DNA of 64,000 nucleotides from assembly GCA_947650285.1 (NCBI GenBank), contig CANTFL010000610.1, positions 1 to 64,000 of the forward strand, given 5' to 3'. Made by a program: the position numbers and the translations under genes. Positions 1-11,660 of this stretch are shown here, piece by piece. The stretch comes from Hyaloperonospora brassicae (lineage: Eukaryota; Oomycota; Peronosporomycetes; Peronosporales; Peronosporaceae). The notes beneath the pieces were generated by a model. That model was not told the DNA's origin. It was given only the letters and a program-made list of their open reading frames with translations, and did no database searches. Position 1 is the stretch's first letter. Each line of letters begins with the position of its first letter.

Positions 1-588
1 GGTATCGAGTCGCGGCGCAAGATGGAGAGTGAAGTGCTGGCGCTCCGGAAACGCGCCGAAAAGGCTGAGGCCACAAGTGCAAGACTGGAGAAGCAGCTGC
101 TGAAGGCCACGCAAGGCCAGCTCAAGGTCCAGCGCGAGTCCGAGTTGCAGCTGGTGCTGCAGCAGAAGGACTTCCAAGACAGCAGTGCGGAAGCGACGGG
201 CGAGAACAAGGCACGTATGCAGCAGAAGACACATGTGAAGGCAGTCGCAGCGGCAACCACGACAAGCACGACGCCTCGCGAGAAAACCAGAACCGGCCAA
301 GATGAATGCGCTCGCGTGCTTGCAAGTGCCAAGGACGTCGCTGCCAGTGTGGGCGCTGGACCTACTGCTGGTTCCCGTGCGCGTGTTCGTCCAGCGACTA
401 CTGCTCGAGCGCGTGTTGGTGTGACTGCGAGCACAGTATCCACTCGTGCGCGTGTGGAATCCACTGCTGCTGCCCGTGCGATCATTGCTGCGACTGCCGG
501 CACTGGTGCTTCAAGGATTCCGTCAGCAAAAAAACAGACGCGCGTGAAGACTGGAGGAAGACGCATCGCGCTGGGCAACGGGTGTTAA
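1..588 (+). CDS. 3' part of an unidentified coiled-coil, Ala/Thr/Arg-rich protein
   Basis: The reading frame is open from the window edge, so the true start may lie outside; the first ATG is at 22. Residues 1 to about 60 after that ATG are a heptad-like, charged stretch rich in Glu, Lys, Arg, Leu and Gln, typical of a coiled coil. The rest is low-complexity Ala/Thr/Arg/Val with several short near-repeats of an ARV-type motif, ending in a basic tail and a TAA at 586-588. I do not recognise a family; a kinesin- or myosin-like rod terminus is possible but unproven. The overlapping frame at 306-848 is Cys/Arg-rich and looks like a shadow. Function unknown. Confidence 0.35.
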   Translation, partial: GIESRRKMESEVLALRKRAEKAEATSARLEKQLLKATQGQLKVQRESELQLVLQQKDFQDSSAEATGENKARMQQKTHVKAVAAATTTSTTPREKTRTGQDECARVLASAKDVAASVGAGPTAGSRARVRPATTARARVGVTASTVSTRARVESTAAARAIIAATAGTGASRIPSAKKQTRVKTGGRRIALGNGC

Positions 589-1554
589 GCCACACACACG
601 TTGCCAGAAGAGGGCAACGGAGCTTCCGGGATTGGCGCTCCAGAGACCCATTGCTCTCTGTTGCGTCTCCCGGAGCCCATCGCTCACCGAAGGCTCCGGA
701 ACGTGGTGCGGTCAAGGCATGGCAGCAGGCTTTGTTCGACAATGCGTTGCGATCCGCTATTCTTCGGGGCTCATTACCCCCGTTGAAGCTGTGGAACGTG
801 GCGTGTTTTTGGACGAAGTTGAGCGTGGCATGCATTCGCAGTGACTGATGAAGACTCATTACTCTTCGTCATCATTGCGATTGCTTGCCACGCGTGCTGT
901 TGGTGTGCTTGACTCCTACGTTCTAGAGCGTATAGGTGTCGATAGCCCCATGAAAGACAAAAGAAAACGTAGTTCTTATTGAAGTGAGTAACAAAACTAA
1001 GTGTATTATTACGATTGCAGTTGGCTTGTTAACGTTAGTCTTCTCTTGAGCAAAAGTAGTTCCTCCGTGCTCGTCGATTGCCGTACAGTGTAGTAGTCCA
1101 TGCTCGAACAAACAAGCAAATAAGCGCTACGCTGCGGCATTCGTACCCCTTGCAAAGCGTCATAGCAAGGCATGTGTTAGAAGATATGCTTTCTGACAGG
1201 TCATCGAAGTTCCCGTGTTCAACTGCAAGACCTGTTACAGGTACGTCCCGATCTCACCTGATTGGCTAATAAGCTGACAGGTAGGACGAAGATGTGACTG
1301 GTGGACATATGGGTCGAGAGAAGAGGGTCGTCATGTCGGACTATCAGGAGGAGTTGATGAGTGAGACAGCGATATCCGGACGACATTGTTTACAGCCAGC
1401 ACATGTTGATGGGCAGGCTAAACGTGTACCACGTGTAACTTGACCGGACCAAGTGCAAAAGGTATGGTTAACAACCGACTGTAATTTACTCTCAACATAT
1501 ATTACTTTCACTTCCTACATCCTCAGTACAAGTGCGACCACAACACGTAACGAT
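589..1554. other. no gene recognised
   Basis: Several short overlapping frames exist between 600 and 860 on both strands. None has a recognisable domain or a convincing codon pattern. The first 250 bases are GC-rich like the preceding ORF and may be its former continuation after a frameshift. 860-1550 is ordinary mixed sequence. Confidence 0.4.
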
Positions 1555-1599
1555 TCACTGCACGTCCGTCAGACCAAAGACGGGCGAGCAGAGGTGGCC

Positions 1600-2299
1600 A
1601 ACGTCGCGTATGCTCCAGTACACATACCATTTGGCGCCATTACCACGCGCGGACAAGACACAAGTGCACGAGAGGATGGACAGCAGTGCCCACATCGCAA
1701 GGATCGACAACTCGGCATTGACGGCAAACTGTAATGACACCTCAAGTACTAGAGGGAAAGCGTCGACGACAGCGCGCACTTGCGAGCGCGTCTCCGGCTC
1801 GCCAGATAGACCACACCACCGCTTCTCGTCACCTGCGCTCGGCATGCATCGCATCCTGTGTCTCCTTCTGCTCCTCGTCGACCAAACACCATCCGCGTCT
1901 TCGCGACACAATCCGGTGCGTCCGGTTCGTCTTCGCCGCCGCCGGGTCATTCGTGCCTGCGACGATGCCTTGGGCCACCTGGAGATTGCCCGCATAGTAG
2001 ACTTGCCATAGCTGCACGAAGACTACACTGTAGACCACGAGCAACAAGCCAAACGCGTTCGCCGTAAAGGTGGCAGTAGTATGGTCCCAGCCGCAGTACT
2101 CGGGAATACTCATCTTGACCATGGGGTACAACTGGCTCATGACGAAGAAGCTACAGAACATGGCAGACACGTAGTTCCACGAATTCGTCACGTACTCGTG
2201 CTCGAAGAAACGAACGAGTGCCACGAGCTGACTAAACAGTAGCGTGAAGAAGAAAAGCACATCCGGTGATTTCTGTCCACGGCGTCTTCTGACCAGCAC
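1600..2299 (-). pseudogene. frame-broken multi-pass membrane protein
   Basis: A minus-strand frame from 2299 to 1829 encodes about three hydrophobic helices (around residues 13-32, 43-62 and 82-105), with short polar loops containing Trp and Tyr. A further hydrophobic helix continues in another minus frame at about 1755-1640, so a frameshift separates them near 1760-1850. The end of the first frame is basic and polar and is probably out of frame. Upstream, on the same strand at about 2490-2310, are short coding-like pieces, one containing a helix-like run, that may be earlier exons or broken sequence. I cannot assign a family. A host membrane protein is likely, and it is broken as it stands. 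Confidence 0.4.
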
Positions 2300-2545
2300 C
2301 CGTGCTTGCCCTTGACTTGTCCTTACCCGTCACCCGCGCCTGGATGGCCTCAAAACTGCCATCATCGTAATGAACGAGAACGAAAGCCATGCCTGCTGCA
2401 TACGCCACACGTCGTTGTTGTCAGCTGCGGTTGGCCAGCAGGTTCAACACCAACGGCAGAGCGGCACGTATGTTGTTGGTGTCACGGCGACGCATTGAAT
2501 ATTTACCTTTACGTACTGTTTAATGGCTGGGGAACTTGCGAAAGT

Positions 2546-2815
2546 CTACCTATGGACGTTACGGCACATAAAACATATGTTTTTAGCTTTGTAGGTGGTA
2601 TCAAAGACGTTTATCATTGATCGTGAACTGGCGATGATGAATGCATTAGCCACTCTATTTTTGACGATAATAACGTCAAATTTCTTTTGAGCCAGTGGCA
2701 CATCAGCAAAAATATTTTTGCCTGACAACGAAAGAGCTTTGCAAGCTTTGCAGCCTTCTAGTTCGTGAAGAGCACTAAATAGCTTGGTGCGAGCGAAAAT
2801 GGCAGGTGAATACAA
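2546..2815 (-). CDS. small unidentified ORF
   Basis: An 89-residue frame with balanced composition, including a Lys- and Val-rich centre (about residues 45-65) and a C-terminal CxxC-like pair. It has no recognised domain and no supporting neighbour. It could be a remnant exon or chance. Listed because the amino-acid composition is more protein-like than that of the surrounding frames. Confidence 0.15.
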   Translation of the reverse strand: MYSPAIFARTKLFSALHELEGCKACKALSLSGKNIFADVPLAQKKFDVIIVKNRVANAFIIASSRSMINVFDTTYKAKNICFMCRNVHR

Positions 2816-2956
2816 TCGACATGAGTTAAAAATTCAACTTACAAAGTGTAAATACCACCAAGGCTCCAGATCTTCAGAACATTCTTTAAAACTTGCATGA
2901 AATCATATTCAGCGTCATGAATCACTGCAATTATAACAACAGAAGTAAGCACAGTC

Positions 2957-5030
2957 ATGTCTCATTGTGGGATAAACCCTTATGGGACTAATAAATATTT
3001 TTTATACAAGAGTCCTCTGCCAACTAATTCTGAGCTCAAGTCTTTTTTCCTGAGCTATAAAGAGAGGAAATTAATGGATCGGCTGGTCGGTGACGAAGAC
3101 GCACTCATGTCAGAGAGCCGTCTCGCACAATCCAGCCCTTCCTCATCAGAGGATTCCCTCAGGAACATCACATCAACTACATGTAGAAACAAATTTCTTG
3201 CTCTCGCAGCCTGGAAAGCGCTAACATAAGCAGCATCTCTCATGACGGTCCAAGCGCGCTTACTACATAATATTAAGCTTGCACCCGTCCCTCAAGTACG
3301 ACGGCTCTTAATCGACGCGACAAATGCTGTCGTCGAGGCAGGCGCCATGATTGCGACTTTTCTGGTCGAAATGCAAGCCTCTCTTACCGATGCAGTCTCT
3401 GGAAGAGACGATGCGTTAATATTTGTCACTGCTACCCCATCACAAGTTGTTATTCTCACGCATCACAGTCAAGAGCTACATCATCTGCTGTTAACAGCTC
3501 AACACGACGTCACGATAGTATGCGATCAGCGTAATGCACTTCAAGAGACAGTAACTTAACTTATTGAACACCGTTCGAAGCTGATTGAGGACCTTGCCAA
3601 TCAGCGTATCAAGTTTACGACAGAAGTCGACAAAGAATTACTGAATTTACTGCTACAAACGCAGTACAAACTGAACAAACACGAGCGCTTCAAGAACAGG
3701 TAAATCAAGTCAAAAGACAGAGTGAAATGGCGATTACCGACTACCGCGCAGAGCAACAAATCGATGTGGAGCGCTTCCACCAATACATTACTCGCCTCGC
3801 CCAGCGCAATGACCGCCTTCAGGCTGAGCATATCACCACCGTTGGGATCTCAAAGAACATTAACGCTTTCGACAATGTACACAAGATTCGTTAGCGCGAG
3901 CGTTTCAAGCCGAAAAAGAAGCCCGAGATCTACTGCAGACATCAATCTATCACCATCATGTAGCCCGAGATGTGGCACGTCGTCGCATGTCTGAGGCCCA
4001 ACAGCTGTCGGACGACTTTAAAATGAAATTAGTACACGAAACCGCTCGTACCACTGCCGTCGAAGATTGCCTGGCTACTGACATCGCAATTCGAACGTCT
4101 CTTGAGGAACAACTACGATCGCTACGTTGCAGTCACGATATTATATTACAAAAATTATCCCTACCTACGTCGAGTCACACACCACTTACGGACCGCGACC
4201 AACAACTTCCCACTGAATTTCAAGACACAAGTTCCCATCCAGCTAATAACGATTTTTAAGTACCATTTTCACAATTACTCGTTTCTGTACCAAAACCGTC
4301 GCCACCGACATCAGGCCCGACTCCAGCACAATGTCCACTCCGGCCACAAATTCCGCCACCGCCGCCACCAGGAAGCGTCCTGACACCTTCGCGTCCAATA
4401 CCTTGTACTGCCAGGATGCCGCCTCATGTCCTACCATTCCACACAGTGCCCCGCATCAAGGGATTCAAGTGGAAATGTTACCGGCAGGGACAAGTACCCT
4501 GATCTTGCCGCTGGTTTTGACCCATTCACGCGCAAGTTTGAAGAAGCCATACAAAAAGAAAGTTGACGAAACAACTCAAATAATAGCGACGAATTACATG
4601 AAACGTTTTTCGTCACATTTCTTGATAGCGCCGCATACGACGTTTTACTTCAATTTTTGGACGAGTTTCTCGACGCTAATGGCCGCATACCAACTTACAA
4701 AGAAGTACAAATAGCCTTGCGAGATGACTTCCGGTGCAAGCTATCACAAGCACGTCTCAGCGACTGTCTCAATGCATCCAAGAAACCAGAACAAATTTGG
4801 CATGGATACTACATCTATCTACGCCACGTTGTCAAAGAGATAAGCGGTGACCGAAACGCCCTAATTCTAGAGGCATTCGCGACAATGCATCCTCAGACCC
4901 CGGCACTAAGCTCCAACTCGCCGGTATTATCATTTACTACGCTAAATACATCAACGAAGAAATATGTAAAGCCTTTACACAGCTCACGAAACTATTAAGT
5001 GGTGGTCGCAAGTCGACAAAAATGGGCTAG
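2957..5030 (+). pseudogene. decayed Gag-like gene (coiled coil, polyproline linker, globular C-terminal domain)
   Basis: Successive plus-strand frames join into one protein broken by stops and frameshifts. 3242-3559 continues in frame after a TAA to about 3700. 3650-3890 (a Gln/Glu-rich coiled coil) is in another frame. 3900-4259 is coiled coil again. 4262-4430 is a Pro-rich linker with a run of seven prolines. 4460-4998 is a globular domain containing the motifs LDEFLDANGR and ALILEAFATM. A frame change near 4915 carries the last part on to a TAG at about 5030. The coiled coil, proline linker and compact helical domain suggest a retroelement Gag, but there is no zinc knuckle and I cannot name the superfamily. 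At least four frame disruptions show it is dead. It is followed directly by a block that recurs at 60.1 kb. Confidence 0.45.
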
Positions 5031-5072
5031 AGACACATCAATTTAAATATCGGCATATTTTTGGTCTCAATT

Positions 5073-5416
5073 AAGAGACTCCAACATGGCGCTAATGGCA
5101 AATTTACCTACGGTAGAAATCATACGTCCTACTGCACTCCATTCGATGTCACTCAAATGGTTGTATCATTCACGCGTGGCGACAAATCTTTCCTAATCAT
5201 ATAAGATGTTCATGTTGAATGAGATGGTCGTGGTCGTTAGGCGGACTACAAAGAGTTACCAGATGTAACGGAGCACGCTCTTGTCAAATGAATGACAATA
5301 CCTTGTGTTGAATGAACACAAGGTTACGTGCTCTCGACGTCACTTACACGCGGCGAGGAAGCGAAACCGAAGCAAAAAAAACACAAAAGCTCTGTATGAA
5401 GGGTAAGTAGAACTGA
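5073..5416 (+). repeat. dispersed repeat block, copy A (retroelement-derived, formerly coding)
   Basis: This stretch is recognisably homologous to 60111-60450 in the same orientation, starting at aagagactcc in both and ending near an aaagctctgt motif. Both copies read as coding in the same frame with isolated stops, sharing the motifs HTSY.TPFDVTQ and GCVLLTS. Here it lies immediately 3' of the decayed Gag-like gene, so it is probably the next segment of that element. Confidence 0.6.
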
Positions 5417-6429
5417 GGACGAATTTCAACCCTTCTGCTTTCATCGATCAAATCTACGTCATCTCTTTTCACCAGTCGCCCGGGCTTTTTTTGTAACTCA
5501 CATCCATTTGTTTGACAGCTGGACATTCCTTGCAGCAAATTGTTGCACTTCCATCTATATGACACCTGACATTTTTCTTGGAGCAAATCGTTGACATTTT
5601 TGTCTAGGTATATACCGTCGACCGTCTTCACTACAGGGAGTGACTCCTCAGGCCGATCTCGCGACCTATCGACTTCCATGCACCCTTGGATCGTAGACCT
5701 TGACGAAGAGGCTTTCGTTGGTCTATATACATCTTCCTCGTGCTGCACACACCGCTCCTCCCCGTCCCTCGCGATCTTATTCGACTGATCTCTGGACTGT
5801 TATTGTCCTTCACCATCCATAATCGGGATTGCGTCTATTTGATGGATAGATCGACTTTGATCCCGATCGGATTTCTCGCAACCGGTCTTCTCTGTCACTA
5901 TCGGCGTCAGCACTCTGCTAGATTCCTTTGACATAATTTGCGTACGATCATCGTCTAGCGTCTTGTCAGTTGTATGACCTGTCACAAGTACCTTTATCAA
6001 TCGTGAATCGTTTTACGTGGAGCGATCATTGCTCTCATTATTATTAACATCTTGACATATATCTTCTTCGATCGTGTTTCGATCAGGTTGTGAATCGTCA
6101 GCACTACAATCCATCGCCTCATCTTCTATCTTTACCATTTAACGTTTTAATTCTTGCTCAGCGTAGGGTATGATTGCTGTTCGTACGATGGTCCTTTACA
6201 CTCTTCTGGCAAGACTTCTTTCCGATCGGTTCTAGCGCCAAATGCTAGCGTCTATCATTCGTTTTAACATCGCGACCCCACAGACACGTATATTTGCCAT
6301 CGAGGTATCATGTACGCTCACATACACAATCATATCGGGTGTCTCAAGCGCAAATCACATCGTAATCGTCTAAGATGGTGAGCAGTAGGTAGTTTATCCT
6401 GCCCGGCCCGTAAGTAGCAGTTGGCACCC

Positions 6430-7126
6430 ACTCCACGTCTCGTCTTACCTAAGGTTTAGCTCTGAGTGGCGCGACACTTATCTTCACTTCTGTCGATTTG
6501 CCGACGGAGATCACCACATGTTGAATATTAATGTTGATCGCTTCAATCGTCGATTTATAGAGTGGCTTACGCCCCGCTAGACATATGCGGACTTTATTGG
6601 GTAAACATAGCGTTTCGTCCGCTAGATACAAGTGAATCCCGGCTGGGACCATGAAGTCCATGCCTAGTATATATAGCCTCGTGACTCACTTGACCACAGA
6701 CCCAAACGTTAGAATAATATAGTAGTGAACCGTCCAATGTGATCCTGATCTTCGTGCATCCACCCGTCATGTACGCGTTATCGCCTATACCGACACACTC
6801 TTAAGTCCGGCTTTCGTCGATCATGTATCCAACCCTACGAGCAAAAGTATTATCGATAATTGGCACTCAGCACCGTAATCGAACAGCATAGTGGCTTTCT
6901 CATTATTGATCTTGCCAATTGTTTTCGCCTGCTTGAACCACTTCCAAGGGATGTTGTAATTCCAGTATCCACGTAATTCGTATAACGCGAGATCTAGCTC
7001 CATCTTCACGGCTGATCGGGTGAATTTATCAGTTCGTTGCATACTTGAAATCGCCGGGGCACAAGTTGAATCAATACGTATATTAGCGATCGGCTCGGCC
7101 TGATCGTTAACCTCTGGATCTTTCAA
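6430..7126 (-). pseudogene. retropepsin (aspartic protease) fragment
   Basis: The 7126-6821 frame contains TMLFDYGAE, matching the retropepsin active-site pattern LFDSGAE with Ser replaced by Tyr. The downstream 6661-6449 frame contains MDFMVPAGI and VRICLAGRKP, which match the C-terminal part of oomycete Ty3-type proteases. The two are in different frames with broken sequence between them. In the family this enzyme processes the Gag-Pol polyprotein. The altered active-site triplet and the frame breaks mean it is inactive here. Confidence 0.6.
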
Positions 7127-7649
7127 CTGTCTCTCAACGAATGCATATATACAGAGCCTACAACGCTCGGCTCGTACCAGATTCCATTTTGGCGTGCTTC
7201 TTTGTTAAAATTCTCCTCCGACTCAGACAGAAACATTCCAAACGGGATTGGTAGGCACATACGACTTGCGCATTATGTAAAAGATAAATTTATTTCTTAA
7301 GGGAACTGGACACGCTCATGTACTTTTCCACAAGCAGAACACGCGTAGAACACCTGTCCGATATGGTCCCTTTGCGGCCGGAAATTTGGCAAGTCAATCT
7401 CGTCTAGCATGCCCGATCATTACGATTGATCTATCTACAGTGCATGCACGCTTATGATCGTTCTCCGTGATCATGTAGCTCCAACCGATCAGCTTCTTCC
7501 AGATACACACGATGATCTTATCTTATCTTTACTTATTTGGAGGCATTCGTTGCATAAATTTGACGTCGGTCCGCATCATCTTCCGATTCACAAAAATCCG
7601 ACTCCGAAATACCGCTCCCGTTTTCACTCTGATTGCTCATTCTGCTCGG

Positions 7650-8015
7650 TCAAATTTGACGGCACCTATCAGCGTCAATTTTTGATCGCTGATGAAACTT
7701 ATCCGGTCCTATCGACGCTTCCGTCAATCGGTTTTTCAATCTATGATACACACGCAACGTTTCTTCCATGTCGTCGTCATCCGATAATCGCAGCAAAGTC
7801 AACTGTTTCGCCAAACTAAGATCGTCCAGCTTAGCAATCAAATGTTTAACATGTTCACTCCGCGTAGCTTGTCGGCCATCTCGAATTGCGACCTTGGCTC
7901 GGATCTCTGCCACACTAAATCGGTATAAATTCTTCAGAGGGGTTTCGTCTGATTGTTTGCGCGCGTGGTAATGCTGTCTGACATTCAACTCACCATATCT
8001 TATATAATGTACCAT
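7650..8015 (-). pseudogene. Gag fragment of Ty3/gypsy-type element
   Basis: A 121-residue fragment with the charged helical pattern I associate with Gag of oomycete Ty3-like elements: YHARK, then a DETPLKNLYRF-type turn, then LAKQLTLLRL, followed by an acidic DDDDMEETLR segment. It ends in a basic, Ser/Arg-rich stretch that would precede a zinc knuckle, which is not preserved. Assignment rests on family resemblance recalled from knowledge, not on a search. Confidence 0.5.
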
Positions 8016-8259
8016 AGAAGCCTTAGCCAGATAGTTTTACATTAGGCAAGTAGCACGAATCAATTTGCTGAGTCAATTTTGCGCCTTTCCTGTAAATAGA
8101 TTAACGAACACCAGCATTATCCTTCATCCATTAATGGGTCCCTTAGGAACGCAGACTTGACCTTGCTATTCTCCAGCTCCTAGCGCAATCTTCGTCTCGA
8201 TCTCTATTGTTAAAGTCTTTCATTACTCCGATCACAGAGAAACGAATACGCTCAGGAGA

Positions 8260-8680
8260 CGGTCCTTGATTTCTTGCAAGCTGCATGGTAGTGAACCCTG
8301 TGAGTGAATTTGTGTTGATCACAATATTCATTCAAGGGCTGTCCGATGGTCCCGTCAGGGACCACCTGTTCCGCGGAGATCTGAAGACGCTCTCCGAAGT
8401 AATCTTCGCAGCGGAGCAAGAAGATTATAGAGTGAGACAGTCTCACGCTACGTTGACCTCGCATCGTCTACAGAGACGATTAGCAGTCGGAGGTCCAGAA
8501 CCAATGGACCTCTGTCATGTCGAGGGTGAGAAACCTCGCCCTGCGAATGACAAGCAATCGGTGAGATGCCATCGCTGTCATAAACTGGGACACTACGCAT
8601 ATGAATGCAGTATCCCCCGCTCAGTACCTCGCGGTGCTAAGCGCAGTAATCGTCCATTAGTAAGAAGAACTGGAGGGTGA
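8260..8680 (+). pseudogene. C-terminal Gag with CCHC zinc knuckle
   Basis: The frame is open from about 8260 and contains LITIFIQGLSDGPVRDHLF and a following AEQED segment typical of Ty3 Gag capsid C-termini, then EPMDL, then a zinc knuckle CHRCHKLGHYAYEC that fits C-x2-C-x4-H-x4-C perfectly. It ends with a basic tail at a TGA (8678-8680). In an active element this would be nucleocapsid and bind genomic RNA. The N-terminal half is missing. The related minus-strand fragment at 59468-60000 carries the preceding part of the same Gag type. Confidence 0.65.
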
Positions 8681-8779
8681 GGGTCCGATGCTGTTGCAAA
8701 GCCACTACAGCGAAGCCAACCATCAAAATATGATCGGGATCAGTATACGCGGAGCGCCCTGCTGATCCAGCAACAACAA

Positions 8780-9240
8780 GAGAATCTGCAAATCTCTTAA
8801 CGAAGGTTGCTCCCGACACTCAGTCCCTGTTTGTCTCTGCACTTGGTGATGAGGTGTCCCTTATTAACTTGATATTAAAAGTGACAAAGGACTTGTCACT
8901 TCGCGCCCTAGTTTAACGTTGGGCGTCGAGCAATTTTGTTTGGCGCCAGTCGCTTGAGGCTGGAAGTATCATCTTTTTGGAGCGGGAGATCCCTCCAACG
9001 ATAATGACGGTGCGTTTAGCGACAGGCGCATCGATCACTGTGAAGATACGTGTAGTCGGAATCCACTACACGTTAAAAGGCGAACAGTACAATGATGATA
9101 ACATCATTTGTTTACCTGGGTGACAAGTTTGATGTTTTCTTAGGACTACCTTGGCTTAGGAGATATGAGCCAAGGGTGAGCTGGCAGCATCAATCAGTTA
9201 CTATACCTGCTACTTGTTCCTTCGATGAAGACATAAAAAT
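8780..9240 (+). pseudogene. decayed retropepsin region
   Basis: Between gag and RT, short plus-strand segments match the protease region of the same family: TVRLATGASITV at about 9004-9040 and FLGLPWLRRYEPRVSW at about 9133-9185, the latter equivalent to the LGMAWLERHEPWIDW region in element 1. The expected active-site DSGAS is not readable. Stops and frame changes interrupt the region. Confidence 0.5.
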
Positions 9241-9394
9241 ATCTTGAAACGCTCACACTCACGTGGGTCTACTAATAGCGAGTGCGATGGCCTCACTCAT
9301 AATACGGTCGTTAGCGCGACTGTACAAGAACACAATGTAGATGATCACTACATTGTAGAGAAAGCTCACCCAGATCCTGTAAAAGTTCCAGGAG

Positions 9395-11317
9395 GTGATC
9401 GAGACATTGAATGTCTTGGTTAATGATGCATCAAGCGTAGACGCTTACACGCTTAAATTAATTGTGCCTCCTAAAGAAACTTCGGAGATAACTCAGTTGC
9501 CCCCGCAAGACCCGAAACGGTTGTTGCGTGATCTGCGCAGTGGTAAAGTCAAGCAGATATGTGTACTCGTGGCGGAGGACGAGTACGTTATCGATATTCG
9601 GTCGGCAACAGTATTTGCTGAGAACGAACGGGTTCTCAGCAGCTCATCGATTGACGTAAGCGTCATCAATGAGAAGACTCGAAATGAGCGATACACGTCT
9701 GAATCCTTGGAGTCGCTTCGGGCAAATCCTTTGTATAAGAATTTGATCGAATTCAAGGATGTATTCCCTGAATCCGTACCTTGCGAGTTGCCTAAGGACA
9801 AAGTCACTCGACACGAGATTGAGATCAAGCCGGGCTCGAAGTATTGTGTCATGAAGCACTGGCCACTGCCTCGTGAACAAGTACTAGCGATCGACAAGTT
9901 CTTTGCCGATCGCTTAACAGCGGGCAACGTGAGGGAATCGACATCCCCTCACAGCTCTCCGATCTTCTGTGTGCGAAAGGCCACATTATGATGGCAGACA
10001 GTGCACGCCTTCAACAAGTTGAATGCTGCAACGGTACCGGCTCAGACGCCGATACCGAGGAAGGACATAATCATAGATGGCATGTCAAACAGTACCATCT
10101 TCTCGTCCATGAATCTGATGGACGGATTATATCAGATCCTCATGCGTGAACGGGACATCCCGTACACATCAGTGACCACCCCCAGCGGTATGATGTGGGA
10201 AAGGCTAGTGGTGCCACAGGGGCTGAGTAATGCCCCTTCAACATTCAACAGATGTGTTACAGATCTGTTGACACCTGTGCGGGATTTCGCACAGAGTTAC
10301 TTTGACGATGTGTTCGTCCATAGCTGGGCTATGAACGGAAAGACGGACGTGGAGGGTCACAGAACACACTTTCGTCAGGTTATTCGACTTGTGCGCAAGC
10401 AGAAGTTGTATGTTGGCCTGAAGAAGTGTGTATTCGCGGCTGGCGAAATACCACTTCTTGGATGTATTGTGGGTAAACACGGCGTACGCCCTGATCCCGA
10501 AAAGATCAAGGCGATCACTGACTGGCCAGTGCCAGTCAATGTAAAGGGACTAAGGAAGTTCCTCGGGCTAGCGGCGTAATTGCACAAGTACTCGCGCAAT
10601 GACGCCGAGATGAATGTTCATCTTTCTTGCTTGCTCAAGAAAGATGTGAAGTGGTCATGGAACGCTGAGTGCCAGCGTTCCTTCGAGGGTATCAAGCAAA
10701 GCTTGATGCAATCGCCGATCTTGGCGATTGAAGATCAGAACAGACCATTTCATGTGGTCTGTGACGCCAGCGATTTTGCAATCGGCTGTGCGTTAATGCA
10801 GTTCGACGCAGATGGCGCGGAGCGCGTCATCTGTTATCAATCGCGTCAGCTGCAACAAGCTGAGCGCAATTACCCAGTGCATGACAAGGAACACCTTGCC
10901 ATGAAATATGCACTGGCTAAGTTCCGGGTCTATCAATTGGGAGATAGACCGTTCATCGTATATACGGGCCATGCGTCATTACGCACGGCCGTAAATAGTC
11001 CACACCTCTCGCAAAGGATAGAGAGGTGGGTGTCTTTCTTCGTGGAGTATAAACCAGGACGACTAAACGTCGTCGCTGATGCGCTCTCGCGCCGGCCCGA
11101 TTTCGAGCCGGACGCCCAATTCAACAGTGAGGATAAGCCCACTGTTGCGGCACTGTCAGTCAGTGTCCCGTCGTCAGGTTTACTTGACGACGTACGAAAG
11201 GCATACGCAGAGGATATGATTCTCCTTCGTTTGATGGGTCGGTCACCTTGCGAACCTATCCCGGAAATTCTTGACGGATTTGTCGGCTCTATACCGTTCC
11301 TCCTCGGATCGGTATAG
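9395..11317 (+). pseudogene. Pol (reverse transcriptase-RNase H) with two in-frame stops
   Basis: One continuous frame covers RT and RNase H, broken only by TGA at 9989-9991 (beside VRKAT, where related proteins read a tryptophan-containing WRxVHAFN) and TAA at 10577-10579 (GLAA, stop, LHKY). The RT catalytic motif is intact as SYFDDVFVHS, and upstream motifs include TPIPRKD and LMDGLYQILMRE. RNase H begins at FHVVCDASDFAIG; the usual TDHASL has become TGHASL, and about six residues are lost before EYKPGR. The frame ends at a TAG at 11315-11317. Integrase continues in another frame from about 11290. A fairly young relic with few lesions. Confidence 0.75.
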
Positions 11318-11660
11318 TAAACGCAACGGACTGCTGTACTATGCAGCAGTTGCCGACGACACGACTCGTGTCGTCGTTCCCGATCATGATGAATTGCATT
11401 TGCGTATCATGTCCGAGAGTCACGTTCCCCAACAGGCGGCCATCGTGGTAGAGAAAAGACTTAGATTACGGTAAGTCGTGACTTTTACTGGCCCCTCCAG
11501 TATCAGTTTGTACGCAAGTGCATACGTGCTTGCGAGGTTTGCCAACGGGTGAAGCCTAGTCTTTCATCCCGTGAGCCATTGCAGCTTCTGCTGGTCCCGG
11601 CAGAGTGCTGGCAGTCCGTTTCCATGGACTTTGTCTTCACCGTTCTTACTCACACAGTTC
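11290..11660 (+). pseudogene. truncated integrase N-terminal zinc-binding domain
   Basis: A shifted frame gives VVVPDHDELHLRIMSESH and then, after another frame change at about 11474, a segment with CEVCQRVKPS and SVSMDFVFTV. This is the HHCC zinc-binding domain of Ty3 integrase followed by the first catalytic Asp region. Homology stops there, so the DDE core, C-terminal domain and 3' LTR are missing. Confidence 0.65.

Larger units (their letters stand above)
5344..8015 (-). mobile_element. decayed Ty3/gypsy-type relic (gag, protease, linker)
   Basis: Minus-strand frames read in the expected order gag (8015-7650), aspartic protease (7126-6449) and a post-protease linker (about 6000-5344). 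All are separated by stops and frameshifts. No LTRs or integrase are visible. The reading direction is opposite to the neighbouring relics at 2.9-5.0 and 8.3-11.7 kb, so three different retroelement fragments are packed into 9 kb. Confidence 0.6.
8260..11660 (+). mobile_element. truncated Ty3/gypsy element (gag to integrase start)
   Basis: Plus-strand order is gag with CCHC knuckle (8260-8680), decayed protease (about 8780-9240), RT and RNase H (9395-11317), and the integrase zinc-binding domain (11290-11650). Sequence similarity to pol stops abruptly just after the start of the integrase core, where the DNA becomes AT-rich. No LTR is visible on either side, so both ends are lost. Confidence 0.7.
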
